This document shows positions 47,721 through 60,079 of a stretch of DNA of 64,000 nt, in pieces. This DNA comes from Cranoglanis bouderius (lineage: Eukaryota > Chordata > Actinopteri > Siluriformes > Cranoglanididae): the NCBI GenBank assembly GCA_023630585.1, contig CM042546.1, forward strand, positions 12,318,810 through 12,382,809. Direction: 5' to 3'. The translations under genes and the position numbers were made by a program. Under the pieces are notes generated by a model. It did no database searches and had not been told where the DNA came from. It saw nothing but the letters and a program-made list of their open reading frames with translations. Each line of letters opens with the position of its first letter. Position 1 is the first letter of the stretch.

Positions 47721-47911
47721 ATTATTAGCGATATTCCAAAGGGAAAAAAACAAAAAACAAAACACTTCTTAGCTGCTTTAACAATTGTGATTCCCAAAGG
47801 TTATTCAAAGGGATATGGATTCATGCAAAAGGTCTCAAATAACAACCCATCCCAAGTCTCTGAATAAACGGCCCCCGGGCACATCACTGGTGAAATTCGA
47901 CACGGATATGT

Positions 47912-48180
47912 AATATCTTCAGGTGGTAGAGTGGGTTGTCCACTAATTGCAGGGTTGGTGGTTCGATCCCCGGCCAAGATGAATCCATATGCCGAAGTGT
48001 TCCTGGGCAAGACACTGAACCCCAAGTTGCGCCTGATGGCAGGCAAGTGCCTTGTGTGGTAGCTCTGCTGCCATTGGTGTATGAGTGTGTGTGTGTGTGT
48101 GAATGGGTGAATGAGAAACAATGTAAAGCGTTTTGAAGAACCGCAAACAGGCCTTATATAAGTGCAGACCATTTACCATA
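47912..48180 (+). mobile_element. tRNA-derived V-type SINE
   Basis: A-box region 'aggtggtagagtgggttg', perfect B box 'ggttcgatccc' (about 47960-47970), central 'gttcctgggcaagacactga' and tail 'ccttatataagtgcagacca', a fish SINE structure. It is nearly full length. Pol III promoter elements look intact, but it is not a tRNA gene. Confidence 0.85.
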
Positions 48181-48199
48181 TTTTTTACTTTGGGTCCAT

Positions 48200-49170
48200 T
48201 GTATTTAAAAAAAATGACAAGTGCCCTATTTCCTACAGAGGATATGTAAGAATATTCAAATGTCTACCTGTATAAAAATACACAAATATTTCAAGATGGG
48301 TTATTAGATGTTCATCTGTACATGATTATTTTTAAAATATGAAAGCAAACATAATTGTTCATATTTATTACAACTGCTATGAATTTGGAGATTTGGTTGA
48401 GATTCATGACAGGATAAAAAAGCAAAAGCTTAAAGCAAACTGAAGGGTATTGATTTAGGCTTTCTGGACTATGGAGCATTCATTTGTTCAGCTCATGGCT
48501 TCACAGTGACAGACATTCTCTGGACAGAATTCTGAATGATTTGTAATCTGTGCCATCAACAGTGAAAGCTTTATTTTGTTCTCTGGGGACATGGTTACGA
48601 CTAGGCCAAGTTTAATCTATCTTTAAAGCGTTTAAACCAACATGAATGTCAGGATTGATTTTCATGTCGCAAGTAAAGCCACGGTGAAGAATGCAGCACA
48701 ATTTGATGCTTAAGTTGGCTGTGAAGATTACTACTACTACTATTTTCTGTAATGTGACACTGTCACGTGAAACAGAATGTTACAAGATAAGGTGGAAAAA
48801 TCGACAAGGTCTGCAAAATGGTTCACCTGGAGATCTCCAGAGGTTAGTTCCAGCACACACACCTAGAATATTTAGATGCTACTGAAGTGCACTTGCTCTT
48901 TATAGCAATGTCTCCTGCTGCCACACCCACCAATGGCTACAGGCAACCCAACAGGGAGAGAAAGAAAACTGGCCACAGGTGCTAAGAAACATGCACAAGA
49001 ATGTAATTCCACAAAGTAATTTAATCTCCATGGGTGTAAGATTGACATTTGATTTACAACTGAAAGAACATGTTGATATATCGCAGATTCCTGTCTTTTT
49101 CCATCTGTCATTAACATTCAACTGAATTTGAATGAAAATGCATACCTGACTATCTGTATCTCACTTTCAA
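48200..49170. other. Intergenic, nothing recognised
   Basis: Only short open frames without motifs. No repeat beyond short homopolymers. Confidence 0.45.
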
Positions 49171-49176
49171 CTTTAC

Positions 49177-49600
49177 CCAGAGTATTGGCACCACCAAGAG
49201 CCCATTGTCCCAGTCAAATCTGACAATACCAACAGTCCGTTGTCTCCATTCAGTCTTGACAAAACCAAAAGTCCATTTCCCCTGTCCAGTCTTGACGAAA
49301 CCAAGAGTCTATCCCCTAGTACAGTCTTGACTATATAGATTTGAGACCATTCCACCACCCAGTCTTTAAAAAACCATCAGTCCACGGTCGTAGTCCAGCC
49401 TTTAGAATACCAGGAATATATTTCCCCAGTTCAATACCATGAGTCCATTACCTCTTTCCAGTTTTGACAAAACCAAGAGTCCATTGTCCAGGTCTAATCT
49501 TGACAAGACCATGTACCATTTATTGCCCTGTCCAGTCTTGGCAATACCATGAGTCCATTTTCCCAGTTCAGACTTGACAGTACCATTAGTCAATTTCTTT
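49177..49600. repeat. ~36-bp minisatellite, degenerate
   Basis: The unit is roughly 'cagtcttgacaaaaccaaga' plus 'gtccattgtccc'. In the central part, consecutive 'tcttgac' anchors are 36 bp apart. Further scattered units occur at about 50225-50320. The two minus-strand open frames (repeated 'RLDRGNGLLVLS') simply translate the repeat. Confidence 0.85.
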
Positions 49601-49611
49601 AATGCCAGGGA

Positions 49612-49781
49612 CACACTAGACGATTTTTTAAAAATCTTAACCGATTTTAAAACCGTGGGAGACCACAGACATAATGACAGTTTCAACTGATTTTTAACAT
49701 TATAATATATGATATATTTATCAAACATGACTTCAGAAGACAATACCACTCACTTCATTTTGTTTATTAGCCGCACACACA

Positions 49782-49821
<40 letters not shown>

Positions 49822-50150
49822 AACCAGAGAGTGCAGCATCTTAGGCTCAACATACTATTAAAAAAATTCTTCGGATGTCTCTGTTGCGGAACCATACTCC
49901 ACTTTCGTGGCATGTTTGTGGCTGCCATGTTTCCACTATAAAAGCAGGCAACATCCGGTTGGTGACGCTCGCTCGCTCTCATTGGCTATTGCCTCCGGCA
50001 GCCTGATCAAGAGTTGTAAATATCAAGCATATTCACGATTTGGGATCGGAGAGGCTCCGACTCGATCCAGAGCAGTAAAATAATCGTAATGACATCACAC
50101 TATTGAGGATTTTTTGGACAAAAAGTCAGTAGTGACAAGCCTCGAATCAG
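49612..50150. repeat. Possible MITE with CT microsatellite
   Basis: Begins 'ggacacactagacgattttt', which resembles the end of a fish MITE. A (CT)n tract lies at 49784-49818. The right end is not identified, so the call is weak. Confidence 0.3.
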
Positions 50151-50329
50151 GCCACGCCCCCATGATCATTGTGGAGGATGCAAAACAGGTTTAAAATCTT
50201 CAAGTATGTTGCCACCCTAATGTAAGTTTGACAATACCATGAATTAATTTCCTAGGTGTGGTTGTTACAAAATGAAACATTCATTCCCGTCAGTCCAGTC
50301 TGGACAAAACCATGTGCATTGTTCCTGGA

Positions 50330-51190
50330 GGCAGGGCAATCTATTTTTATATCGCAACTGCTAGCATTGTTGGCCTATGATAATACAATGAAAAGACTAT
50401 ATTGTTTCACTTCAATACACTTCAGCATGTCCCATTTCTTCTTTACCAAAGCGGTAGTGTCCATTTCATAGGGCTCACCCTGAAATCTATATTTTCTTTG
50501 TCCTGCTCAACAACTGCACTTGTTTTGGAACTAGGAAATGGGCATTTTACAACACTTACTCAAAGATCCAAGGTCAAAGTTGCCTTTATGGTCATCCCTA
50601 CTGCACAGTCTCAGAATTGTAACTTGATGCACATGACCTACATGAACGTGTAGGAAACATTATGAGTAGGTGCAACTTCTTAGAAAACGTTTCTTATTCG
50701 TTAGAAGAAGACTTCATTCTGAAAAAAAATAAAAAAAATTAAAAAATAGAAAGTTTCCCAAGTTGTTATGGTGTTAAATGGCAAATGGGCAATTATGAAC
50801 ATCGACAGATGAGACAAGGGAATTATAATGAACGGATGCTGAGGTTAATACTGAGACAGACTTTAAACATGGCAAATATTGTGAGTAATATTGAAATATT
50901 AAACATTAAATAGGGCAGGAATTAAACATTAAAGCTCAATAGACAGCAGACAGTCGCAATACAGCTTTGAACCACAGACTCTCAGACTTGATGCAAAATG
51001 TTCCTGTTTGGTGTTATTTTTTGTGTGTTAGAGTGCTACACTACAGACTATTTATGTTAGACATCAAAAAACAGTTTTTCAGCCCTGAGTTTTTCCTACT
51101 GATACTTACACTTTTGTATTATCGCAGAAGCATGGGAACTAACACGGTCCTGTTTTCAGTACTGTCGCCCTTTTGGGTAACATTTGCATC
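50330..51190. other. Intergenic, nothing recognised
   Basis: No motif-bearing frame, splice-supported exon or repeat was seen. Confidence 0.4.
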
Positions 51191-51199
51191 ATAAGACTG

Positions 51200-51450
51200 A
51201 CATAAGCATGCCTGAAACATGACGTTCAATTGTCACAAATTGTCATGGCAGCTGTATAACATTATCAAGTAATTCTCATGGTTGGTGTCATAATATATGA
51301 CGCCATGACTTTTGCAGTTTTGCAAAGTGGACTTTAGTTAGCAATTTTTATTTTTTATTTTTTATTTTTTATGACAAATGCTATGACACAAGCTGTCATA
51401 AATACGACGTAAATATGACAACTGTCATAAATTTGACATAAAATCATAGG
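51200..51450. repeat. Dispersed repeat rich in TGTCATAA/TATGACA
   Basis: The motif 'tgtcataaat' and its complement recur many times ('acaagctgtcataaat', 'aactgtcataaatttgaca'), giving an internally palindromic non-coding repeat. Confidence 0.5.
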
Positions 51451-51910
51451 ATAGGCTTCAGATCTACCGCCACCCTGAGTAGGATGTGGTTACTAAAGAT
51501 GAATGAAGGTGGAACAAAAACAAATAAAATAAATGAATAAATGTATGAAGGCTTAGACTTTAGACGTTTCGGCCACAATGATGAGCAACTAGACTGATCA
51601 CGACAATTACAACTCACACAACCACTCTGAGGCTACGCTTATAATGGTGAACTGAAGCAGGGGAATGCGAATGAGGATCCATGCTGAGCACATTGTGTTC
51701 GCCCCCAAATGCTGTTGTCGTAATTGTGCCCTGGAGTGAAGATGCTCAGTGTGACTGGTATAATTATTGGAATTGATTTAAATGGAAAATCCAGGTCGGT
51801 AATGAGAGTACAGCCAGATTTAAATATATGCTGAATTTTTCATTTGTGTGCCCGAAGACTTGACCCTGAATCTGCATCAAACAAACCTACGAACCTACAT
51901 GGCCATATAG

Positions 51911-52032
51911 ATTTACATTTACAGCATTTGGCAGACGCCCTTATCCACTTACATTTTATTTCATTTATACATCTGAGCAGTTGAGGGTTAAGGGCCTTGC
52001 TCAACGACCCAACGGTGACGACTTGGCAGAGC
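51911..52032 (-). mobile_element. SINE family S fragment
   Basis: 'gcatttggcagacgccctta' and 'gggttaagggccttgctcaa', same family and orientation as the copy at 12.1 kb. The tRNA-like head is missing and it runs into the duplicated block at 52.03 kb. Confidence 0.75.
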
Positions 52033-52335
52033 TGGTAGGATTAAAGCGACTATTGTGGTGTACCTGTAAGGTAATACTGCTGTAGGTGGATAGCAGTATT
52101 AATCAACCCCAGCATGTTGATATTTCAACCCGTAGTACAAACACTTTGGAACTGGTTTACACCAACAGTCAAGCTGCTTACAAGGCTGGGGTTGATGGGG
52201 ATAGAGGAAGCCTTGCTCTCCTAAATTAGAATAGGAAATGGAAGCACTGCTGGGCTTTTTTGATTAGTGAGGGATTAGGATTAAGGCGTGTCGAGGTCAG
52301 TTTGGGTCATTAGAAACAGGCACGCCTAGAAACGT
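52030..52335 (+). repeat. Duplicated block A, copy 1
   Basis: 'gctggtaggattaaagcga', 'gtaggtggatagcagtatta' and 'ggggatagaggaagcc' recur in the same order at 54065-54330. Non-coding. Confidence 0.8.
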
Positions 52336-52339
52336 ACTG

Positions 52340-52470
52340 CTCGTCACTTTTTCTACAGGATCGCCACGGATGGGCAATGGTGAGGTATGCAAACCGGTCT
52401 GCCGCAAAAAAGTCAGCAATCAACTCCTTTGGCTTGTCAACATTAAGAGACAGGTTGTTGAGCAATCTGT
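52340..52470 (-). pseudogene. LINE reverse-transcriptase remnant, block B copy 1
   Basis: Parallel to 53763-53900: 'gcaaaccggtctgccgcaaa', 'ctcctttggcttgtcaacat'. On the minus strand it translates to the same type of 'SLNVDKPKE' peptide, but it is more damaged. Confidence 0.55.
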
Positions 52471-53404
52471 TATAAAATCATATTACACTTTACTTACAGA
52501 CAAGCTGACTAAACTAATGATATGACGTCTGTTAGATAACTAATGTAGGCGTGTCACATGAAACCTGGTGAAAACTACAATCACAACGTTTATTTTATTA
52601 GCATTTTAAACGTATGAAAGGTGCTATATAAATAAAGTTGATTATTTTTAGTATCTACAAAATGTGGTAAAGTTCAAGAGGAGTGAATGCTTATGCTACG
52701 CACTGTAGTTATAAATGTATAAACTGACACAGAACATAGTATCCATGCATCCTGTATATACTGTAAAAAAAATACTCTACTATATTTTAAAAAAGGGGTG
52801 TGTGTGTGGGGGGGGGGGGGGCAAATCTGATGTTTTTATTGCGTAGAGTGTACAACAGATGCCACTGTGTTCTTTGGAAAATGAATAGATTTTGTAGAAT
52901 GAATAGAAGTGAAGAAATCTTGTTTGTCTAAGCGTCCATACCCCTCAGTTTGTTTTCACAACAAGGAAAAAAAGAGACAGATTTGACTGCTTATTGTGTT
53001 GCTGTGTACATCCGATCTTGTCTGCATCGGCTCAATTTTTTTTCCTTTTCAGTCTTCTGAAGTGTAGTTTAATTGTTATTCCTGTTGTTTACCGTCTGAG
53101 TTTAGGTTTAAGACTCATGAGAAGCAGGCACTACAAGCCAAAACAAGATCGAAGCCAGATATCGTAAATAAAATACAAAGGCTTGGAATCTTCTTGAGAT
53201 TTATCACGCCTGTGTGAGTCCAGGCTATACACCGTGAAGTGTTTGTGTACTGAACCACAGGTGAATGCAATCCCACGCTCGACGAAGCAGAGCATGTGAC
53301 AGGGTCATGTGATGTGGTTAGTCCACGAGGCTGATGGGACTTTGTGTTCTAGGGTGAAAGCCAGCACTGACGTGACAGTAGAAAAGAAAACCGAAGAGAT
53401 TGTG

Positions 53405-53590
53405 AGAAACTGGAGACTCCTTCCACGAATGTTAAATGAACGTTTATTTACAGATAACTTTACCGTAGCGTGTTTACCATAAGTGTTTCTATAGAAGCAA
53501 TAATGTATAAATAATGCATTAATGTATGTAAATTAATCAACGTTTTCTGATCAAACTGTTTTGAGAATTCAACAGCACTCTGGGGAGGAT
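53405..53590 (+). repeat. Repeat R1, 3' part
   Basis: 'ctggagactccttccacgaa' and 'tctatagaagcaataatg', then 'aatcaacgttttctgatcaa' with the CCAAT motif mutated. Confidence 0.5.
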
Positions 53591-53762
53591 AATGAATAAG
53601 GCTGGAGCTACATGACACTTTTAACCCTTTTATTATTAAGTCTGTGCTGGTCAAGTCCTCAGAAGTGTTCTATGGAGTTTGGCAAACATTTTGAGAAATT
53701 TGAGAAGGATGTGATCAAGCATCAGACTCGTTAAACCTGACTTAATGACAGATAGCATTACG

Positions 53763-53995
53763 TATTGCTCGTCACTTTTTTATACAGGATCAACTTGATT
53801 GGGCAGTGGTGAGGAGTGCAAACCGGTCTGCGGCAAAAAGTCAACAATCGTCTCCTTTGGCTTGTCAACATTAAGAGACAGATCGGTGAGCTGGGACAAC
53901 GTCACTAGCTGCTGGGATCCAGCCAGATACAGGTACAGGCAATGAAATGACAATAAATGCAGCACACAACACACCTGCTGTACTAATGGGAACAT
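53763..53995 (-). pseudogene. LINE reverse-transcriptase remnant, block B copy 2
   Basis: The minus strand encodes 'QLTDLSLNVDKPKETIVDF' followed by 'LPQTG'. The 'LNxxKTKExxVDF' string is a standard motif of fish non-LTR retrotransposon reverse transcriptases, just downstream of the catalytic region. The rest of the ORF is missing. Confidence 0.6.
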
Positions 53996-54064
53996 ACAGT
54001 GTATATAGAAATATATTTGGTGAGGGTGTGGTGAGCAAAGACTTATTAACAGAAACGGACATGC

Positions 54065-54330
54065 TTGGCTGGTAGGATTAAAGCGATTTAATTGTGATTA
54101 TTGTGGTGTACCTGTGAGGTAATACTGCTGTAGGTGGATAGCAGTATTAATCAACCCCAGCATGTTGATTTTTCAACCACTTTGGAACTTGTTTACACTA
54201 ACAGTCACGCTGCTTACGAGGCTGGGGGTGATGGGGATAGAGGAAGCCTAGCTCTCCTAAGCCAGCGTAGGAAATGGAAGCACTGCTGGACTGGGTTGGG
54301 TCGTTAGAAACATGCACGCCTAGAAACATC
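54065..54330 (+). repeat. Duplicated block A, copy 2
   Basis: Second copy of the 52.03-52.33 block, with small gaps. Block B lies before it here but after it in the first copy. Confidence 0.8.
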
Positions 54331-54334
54331 AGTT

Positions 54335-55260
54335 CTGTTATTGTTTGTTTTCATTTGTCTGTTTTTAAAAAAATTATTTTTCCCCCATCTGGCTTTTTTT
54401 TTTCTTTTAAATTAATTTTACATTAGTTTAGCTTGTTGAAAACCTTGTCAGATTCCTGAATTACCCTAAGCACACCAGCAAGGTGGAAATACACCCTGCA
54501 GACCAAATCTTACATACATTCACACACTTATTCACAACCAGGAGCAATTTATAGATTAGAGAGCTTTTTCTTTTGGCATTCTAGCCATGCATACAAGTAA
54601 ACAGTTAAATAATCTCAAGTGTTTTACGGGTGTGATCGGATGTGATCAAACATCAGACTCGTTAAACTTAACTTGATGACAGATGGCATCAAGATGCTCA
54701 TTAAAACAGAGAGTGTGTAAACGGAAGAGGAATATCAGGCAAGTGTTCATGACTGAGGTGACCGATTGGGCACAAGGACAGATTTAAGCACATGGATCAT
54801 AAGCACTTTTATGATCTTTTACAATACAGGCTGGACTTTGACTTTCGTAGAAGCATGTGCAGATGGGAGGGGTTTTTAAAAAAAACCCAAAACAAAACAA
54901 AAAAAAAACTACTGCGCTTGATTTGATCTTTTATAACAAATGTAATTAAAAAAATATTCTTATTAAATTGAACAACAGAGAGTAATGCATAACATATGAA
55001 ATAACTTACCAACAGAGTCAGTATCATTAAAAAATGATGACCGTGAACCCTGTTAATTAAACTTTCTTTCACACATCTTTCTATGTACATTTCAGCTTTT
55101 TGACTTGTCCAGTGGAAACTTTTGATGTTGTAGGTTTGTTAAGATTTGTTAAGATTGTGCGATTGGATATTTTGCAAGCTTTATTTTACACCTTTCTCCC
55201 ATTTCTTTCTCAAGTTCAAAAGTTGTACGTTGACACCAAATCACCAATATGTGTATATGC
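54335..55260. other. Intergenic, nothing recognised
   Basis: A short segment at 54640-54690 ('catcagactcgttaaactta') repeats 53708-53760. No gene was seen. Confidence 0.4.
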
Positions 55261-55261
55261 A

Positions 55262-55480
55262 TACCCAGATAGCAAATGACAACTGGCCCAGATGACTCAA
55301 CCCGAGTGTGGCTGGCTTCTGGGCCAGATGTGGGCCTAGACAAAAGCCAAAACTCAGCCTAAAACCGGCTTGCTGCGTGAGGGCAGGATACGGCCCATAT
55401 GACCTTTGCCATTGCCAGAACTGAGCCATATGTGCCATAGTTGGCCCAGATGAGGCCCAGAAATGTATGCTATCTGGGTA
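55262..55480. mobile_element. Short MITE with 13-bp perfect inverted ends
   Basis: Left TACCCAGATAGCA (55262-55274) and right TGCTATCTGGGTA (55468-55480). The 219-bp interior repeats the word 'tggcccagatg' and its variants. It is non-coding, although a chance minus frame crosses it. It ends 13 bp before the next transposon. Confidence 0.8.
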
Positions 55481-55836
55481 TATTGTGTACATACAGCGCC
55501 CTCCACTAATATTGGCACACTTGCTAAATATGAGCAAAGAAGGCTGTGAAAAATTGTCTTCATTGTTTAACTGTTTGATCTTTTGTTCAAAAAATGAATA
55601 AACATACTCTGCTCTAATGGATGTCAAACAACTGCAAACACAAAACAGGTTTATAAATTTTTTTAAAATCTTTGTTAAATATAGGTGTGCAACAATTCTT
55701 GGCACCCCTATGAATTCATGTGAGAAAAATATATTTGAAATATATTCCCATTGATATTTTACAATTTTTTTAGTACACCTGGGTGACTAGGAACAGAAAA
55801 TTGTTCAACCATGACTTCCTGTTTCACAGGGGTATA

Positions 55837-57345
55837 TAGGTGCATCTCAATAAATTAGAATGTCGTGGAAAAGTTCATTTATTTCAGTAATTCAACTCAA
55901 ATTGTGAAACTCGTGTATTAAATAAATTCAATGCCACAGACTGAAGTAGTTTAAGTCTTTGGTTCTTTTAATTGTGATGATTTTGGCTCACATTTAACAA
56001 AAACCCACCAATTCACTATCTCAACAAATTAGAATATGGTGACATGCCAATCAGCTAATCAACTCAAAACACCTGCAAAGGTTTCCTGAGCCTTCAAAAT
56101 GGTCTCTCAGTTTGGTTCACTAGGTAAGCCACAAACATTCACTGGCAAAGAAGCTGGCTGTTCACAGAGTGCTGTATCCAAGCATGTTAACAGAAAGTTG
56201 AGTGGAAGGAAAAAGTGTGGAAGAAAAAGATGCACAACCAACCAAGAGAACCGCAGCCTTATGAGGATTGTCAAGCAAAATCGATTCAAGAATTTGAGTG
56301 AACTTCACAAGGAATGGACTGAGGCTGGGGTCAAGGCATCAAGAGCCACCACACACAGACGTGTCAAGGAATTTGGCTACAGTTGTCGTATTCCTCTTGT
56401 TAAGCCACTCCTGAACCACAGACAATGTCAGAGGCGTCTTACCTGGGCTAAGGAGAAGAAGAACTGGACTGTTGCCCAGTGGTCCAAAGTCCTCTTTTCA
56501 GATGAGAGCAAGTTTTGTATTTCATTTGGAAACCAAGGTCCTAGAGTCTGGAGGAAGGGTGGAGAAGCTCATAGCCCAAGTTGCTTGAAGTCCAGTGTTA
56601 AGTTTCCACAGTCTGTGATGATTTGGGGTGCAATGTCATCTGCTGGTGTTGGTCCATTGTGTTTTTTGAAAACCAAAGTCACTGCACCTGTTTACCAAGA
56701 AATTTTGGAGCACTTCATGCTTCCTTCTGCTGACCAGCATTTTGAAGATGCTGATTTCATTTTCCAGCAGGATTTGGCACCTGCCCACACTGCCAAAAGC
56801 ACCAAAAGTTGGTTAAATGACCATGGTGTTGGTGTTCTTGACTGGCCAGCAAACTCACCAGACCTGAACCCCATAGAGAATCTATGGGGTATTGTCAAGA
56901 GGAAAATGAGAAACAAGAGACCAAAAAATGCAGATGAGCTGAAGGCCACTGTCAAAGAAACCTGGGCTTCCATACCACCTCAGCAGTGCCACAAACTGAT
57001 CACCTCCATGCCACGCTGAATTGAGGCAGTAATTAAAGCAAAAAGAGCCCCTACCAAGTATTGAGTACATGTACAGTAAATGAACATACTTTCCAGAAGG
57101 CCAACAATTCACTAAAAATGTTTTTTTTTATTGGTCTTATGAAGTATTCTAATTTGTTGAGATAGTGAATTGGTGGGTTTTTGTTAAATGTGAGCCAAAA
57201 TCATCACAGTTAAAAGAACCAAAGACTTAAACTACTTCAGTCTGTATGCATTGAATTTATTTAATATACAAGTTTCACAATTTGAGTTGAATTACTGAAA
57301 TAAATGAACTTTTCCACGACATTCTAATTTATTGAGATGCACCTG
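55837..57345 (+). mobile_element. Inner Tc1-like transposon, nearly complete
   Basis: 1,509 bp with inverted repeats of about 210 bp: left 'taggtgcatctcaataaatt', right 'aatttattgagatgcacctg', flanked by TA at 55835-55836 and 57346-57347. The first base of the left end differs from the complement of the right end (T for C). It carries one long transposase frame in plus orientation. Confidence 0.93.
56099..57019 (+). CDS. Tc1-like transposase, shortened at both ends
   Basis: 306 codons. A helix-turn-helix-type part lies at about residues 15-95 ('GCSQSAVSKHVNRKLSG'), followed by the DDE domain with Asp135 ('LFSDESKF'), Asp225 ('FQQDLAPAHTA') and Glu260 ('NPIENLWG'). The 34 residues between the last two match the DD34E type of Tc1. 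It cuts and pastes DNA at TA sites. Family members have about 340 residues: here the first DNA-binding helix looks deleted, and a TGA after 'TSMPR' cuts the tail. The copy at the window's right end has CGA at that codon. Activity is unlikely. Confidence 0.9.
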   Translation: MVSQFGSLGKPQTFTGKEAGCSQSAVSKHVNRKLSGRKKCGRKRCTTNQENRSLMRIVKQNRFKNLSELHKEWTEAGVKASRATTHRRVKEFGYSCRIPLVKPLLNHRQCQRRLTWAKEKKNWTVAQWSKVLFSDESKFCISFGNQGPRVWRKGGEAHSPSCLKSSVKFPQSVMIWGAMSSAGVGPLCFLKTKVTAPVYQEILEHFMLPSADQHFEDADFIFQQDLAPAHTAKSTKSWLNDHGVGVLDWPANSPDLNPIENLWGIVKRKMRNKRPKNADELKATVKETWASIPPQQCHKLITSMPR

Positions 57346-57391
57346 TAAATGTGAGGTAACACAGGCCAAATTCCCTTAGTCATTCATAACA

Positions 57392-57785
57392 ATGGGGAAG
57401 ACCAAGGAATATATCTGTTTTGGCAATAAACACCAGAGGTGGTTTTGGTGTACACAGAGAGGTAGCCATATGGAAAAGTACCTCATGCCCATGGTTAAAT
57501 ATGGTGGTGGTGGCTCCTTAATGTTTTGGGGTTGTTTGTCTGCCAGAGGACCTGGACATACATGGCATCATGGACTCTATCAAATATCAACAGATATTAA
57601 ATGACAACCTGACTGACTCTGCCAGAAAGCTTCAAATGGGCCGTGGTTGGATCTTCCAGCAGGACAATGATCCAAAACATTCATCAAAATCAACACAAAA
57701 ATGGTTTACTGACCACAAAATCAAGGTCCTTCCCTGGCCATCCCAGTCCCCTGACTTGAAACCCATAGAAAACACCTATATTTAA
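57392..57785 (+). pseudogene. Tc1-like transposase fragments of the outer element
   Basis: One frame (57392-57604) has 'GGGGSLMFWGCLSARGPG', the next (57570-57785) 'WIFQQDNDPKHSSKSTQK' and 'SPDLKPIEN'. The last two contain the second catalytic Asp and the Glu. The first Asp and the DNA-binding part are gone and the frame shifts near 57.57-57.60 kb. Confidence 0.85.
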
Positions 57786-57792
57786 CAATGAT

Positions 57793-57794
<2 letters not shown>

Positions 57795-57882
<88 letters not shown>
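57795..57882. repeat. (TA)n microsatellite
   Basis: About 88 bp of TA inside the right arm of the outer Tc1-like element. Confidence 0.97.
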
Positions 57883-57887
<5 letters not shown>

Positions 57888-58602
57888 AGCCTTCTATGCT
57901 CATATTTACCAAGGGTGCCAATATTAGTGGAGGGCGCTGTATATATATTTTTCACACATACAGTATACATATATAACTACAGCGTACACCTGTACAAATA
58001 AAAATTCCTGGAGATTTCAGACAAAAATCCTTAATAAGCTATAATGGCAAAGTTCATCTGAGGCCTGAGGCAGCTGCACAAGGACAGATTCAAGCGTAAG
58101 TGCAAATAGGAGGGATGAAAAAAAAAATAAAACCCCCCAAAAAAAACAACCTACTGTTCTTTGTTCAGATTATATTTCTTAAAGACGATTAAAAAAAATG
58201 CACTAGCACTTAACTAATTCTACTTTATCTGCACTGTACTTTAACATATAAGTAGTGATGGTGATATAATTATTGAGTTATAGAGCTGTTATTTCTGAAT
58301 TTACTATTTAGTTAAACATTCATTTCGCTTTTTTCTTGGTGATGCATTTGCATAAGTAGCCGTATATTTTGTCATGGCAGGACGACTCCGAGGAAATTAA
58401 GCTGTGTTGGGGAAAAAAATAAAAAAAATTAAAATCTTAGCAAGTGAAAATATCTTGAACTTAGTTAGATGTATCTACTATTTCCTATTAGATGATTATA
58501 ATAAACTGAGTATAGCATTATTAAACCTATCTGTAGACATGTATGACTATTTTTAAGCTTTGTAATCTTTCTAGAAATAAATGTCTGAAATATATGAAAT
58601 TG

Positions 58603-59888
<1,286 letters not shown>

Positions 59889-59890
<2 letters not shown>

Positions 59891-60072
59891 AATTGGGGCA
59901 GTGGTAGCTCAGTGGTTAAAACGTTGGAATACTGATCAGAAGGTTGTGAGTTCAAGCTGCCACTGTGGGCCCTTGAGCAAGGCCCTTAACCCTCAACTGC
60001 TCAGTTGTATAAATGACATAAATGTAAGTCGCTCGGGATAAGGGTGTCTGCCAAATGCTGTAAATGTAAATT
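59889..60072 (+). mobile_element. tRNA-derived SINE (family S), near full length
   Basis: Starts 'ggggcagtggtagctcagtg' (A box), then 'aaggttgtgagttcaagctg' (B-box region), 'gggcccttgagcaaggccct', and ends 'tgccaaatgctgtaaatgta'. It is the most complete copy of this family in the window and shows its tRNA-like head. Confidence 0.85.
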
Positions 60073-60079
60073 TGAAAGA

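Larger units (their letters stand above)
55494..57939 (+). mobile_element. Outer Tc1-like transposon, split by a second one
   Basis: The left end after TA reads 'cagcgccctccactaatatt' and the right end is its complement 'aatattagtggagggcgctg' before TA (57940-57941). The part 55837-57345 is a second, unrelated Tc1-like element. The outer element's own transposase is reduced to fragments at 57.39-57.78 kb, and a (TA)n tract (57795-57882) sits in its right part. Confidence 0.9.

Noticed and set aside
47912..48180. tRNA gene suggested by a perfect B box
   Set aside because: No cloverleaf can be drawn. The A and B boxes belong to a SINE head followed by a SINE body and tail.
55241..55705. 154-codon minus-strand frame
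   Set aside because: It spans a MITE, the gap and a transposon end, so it cannot be one evolved protein.
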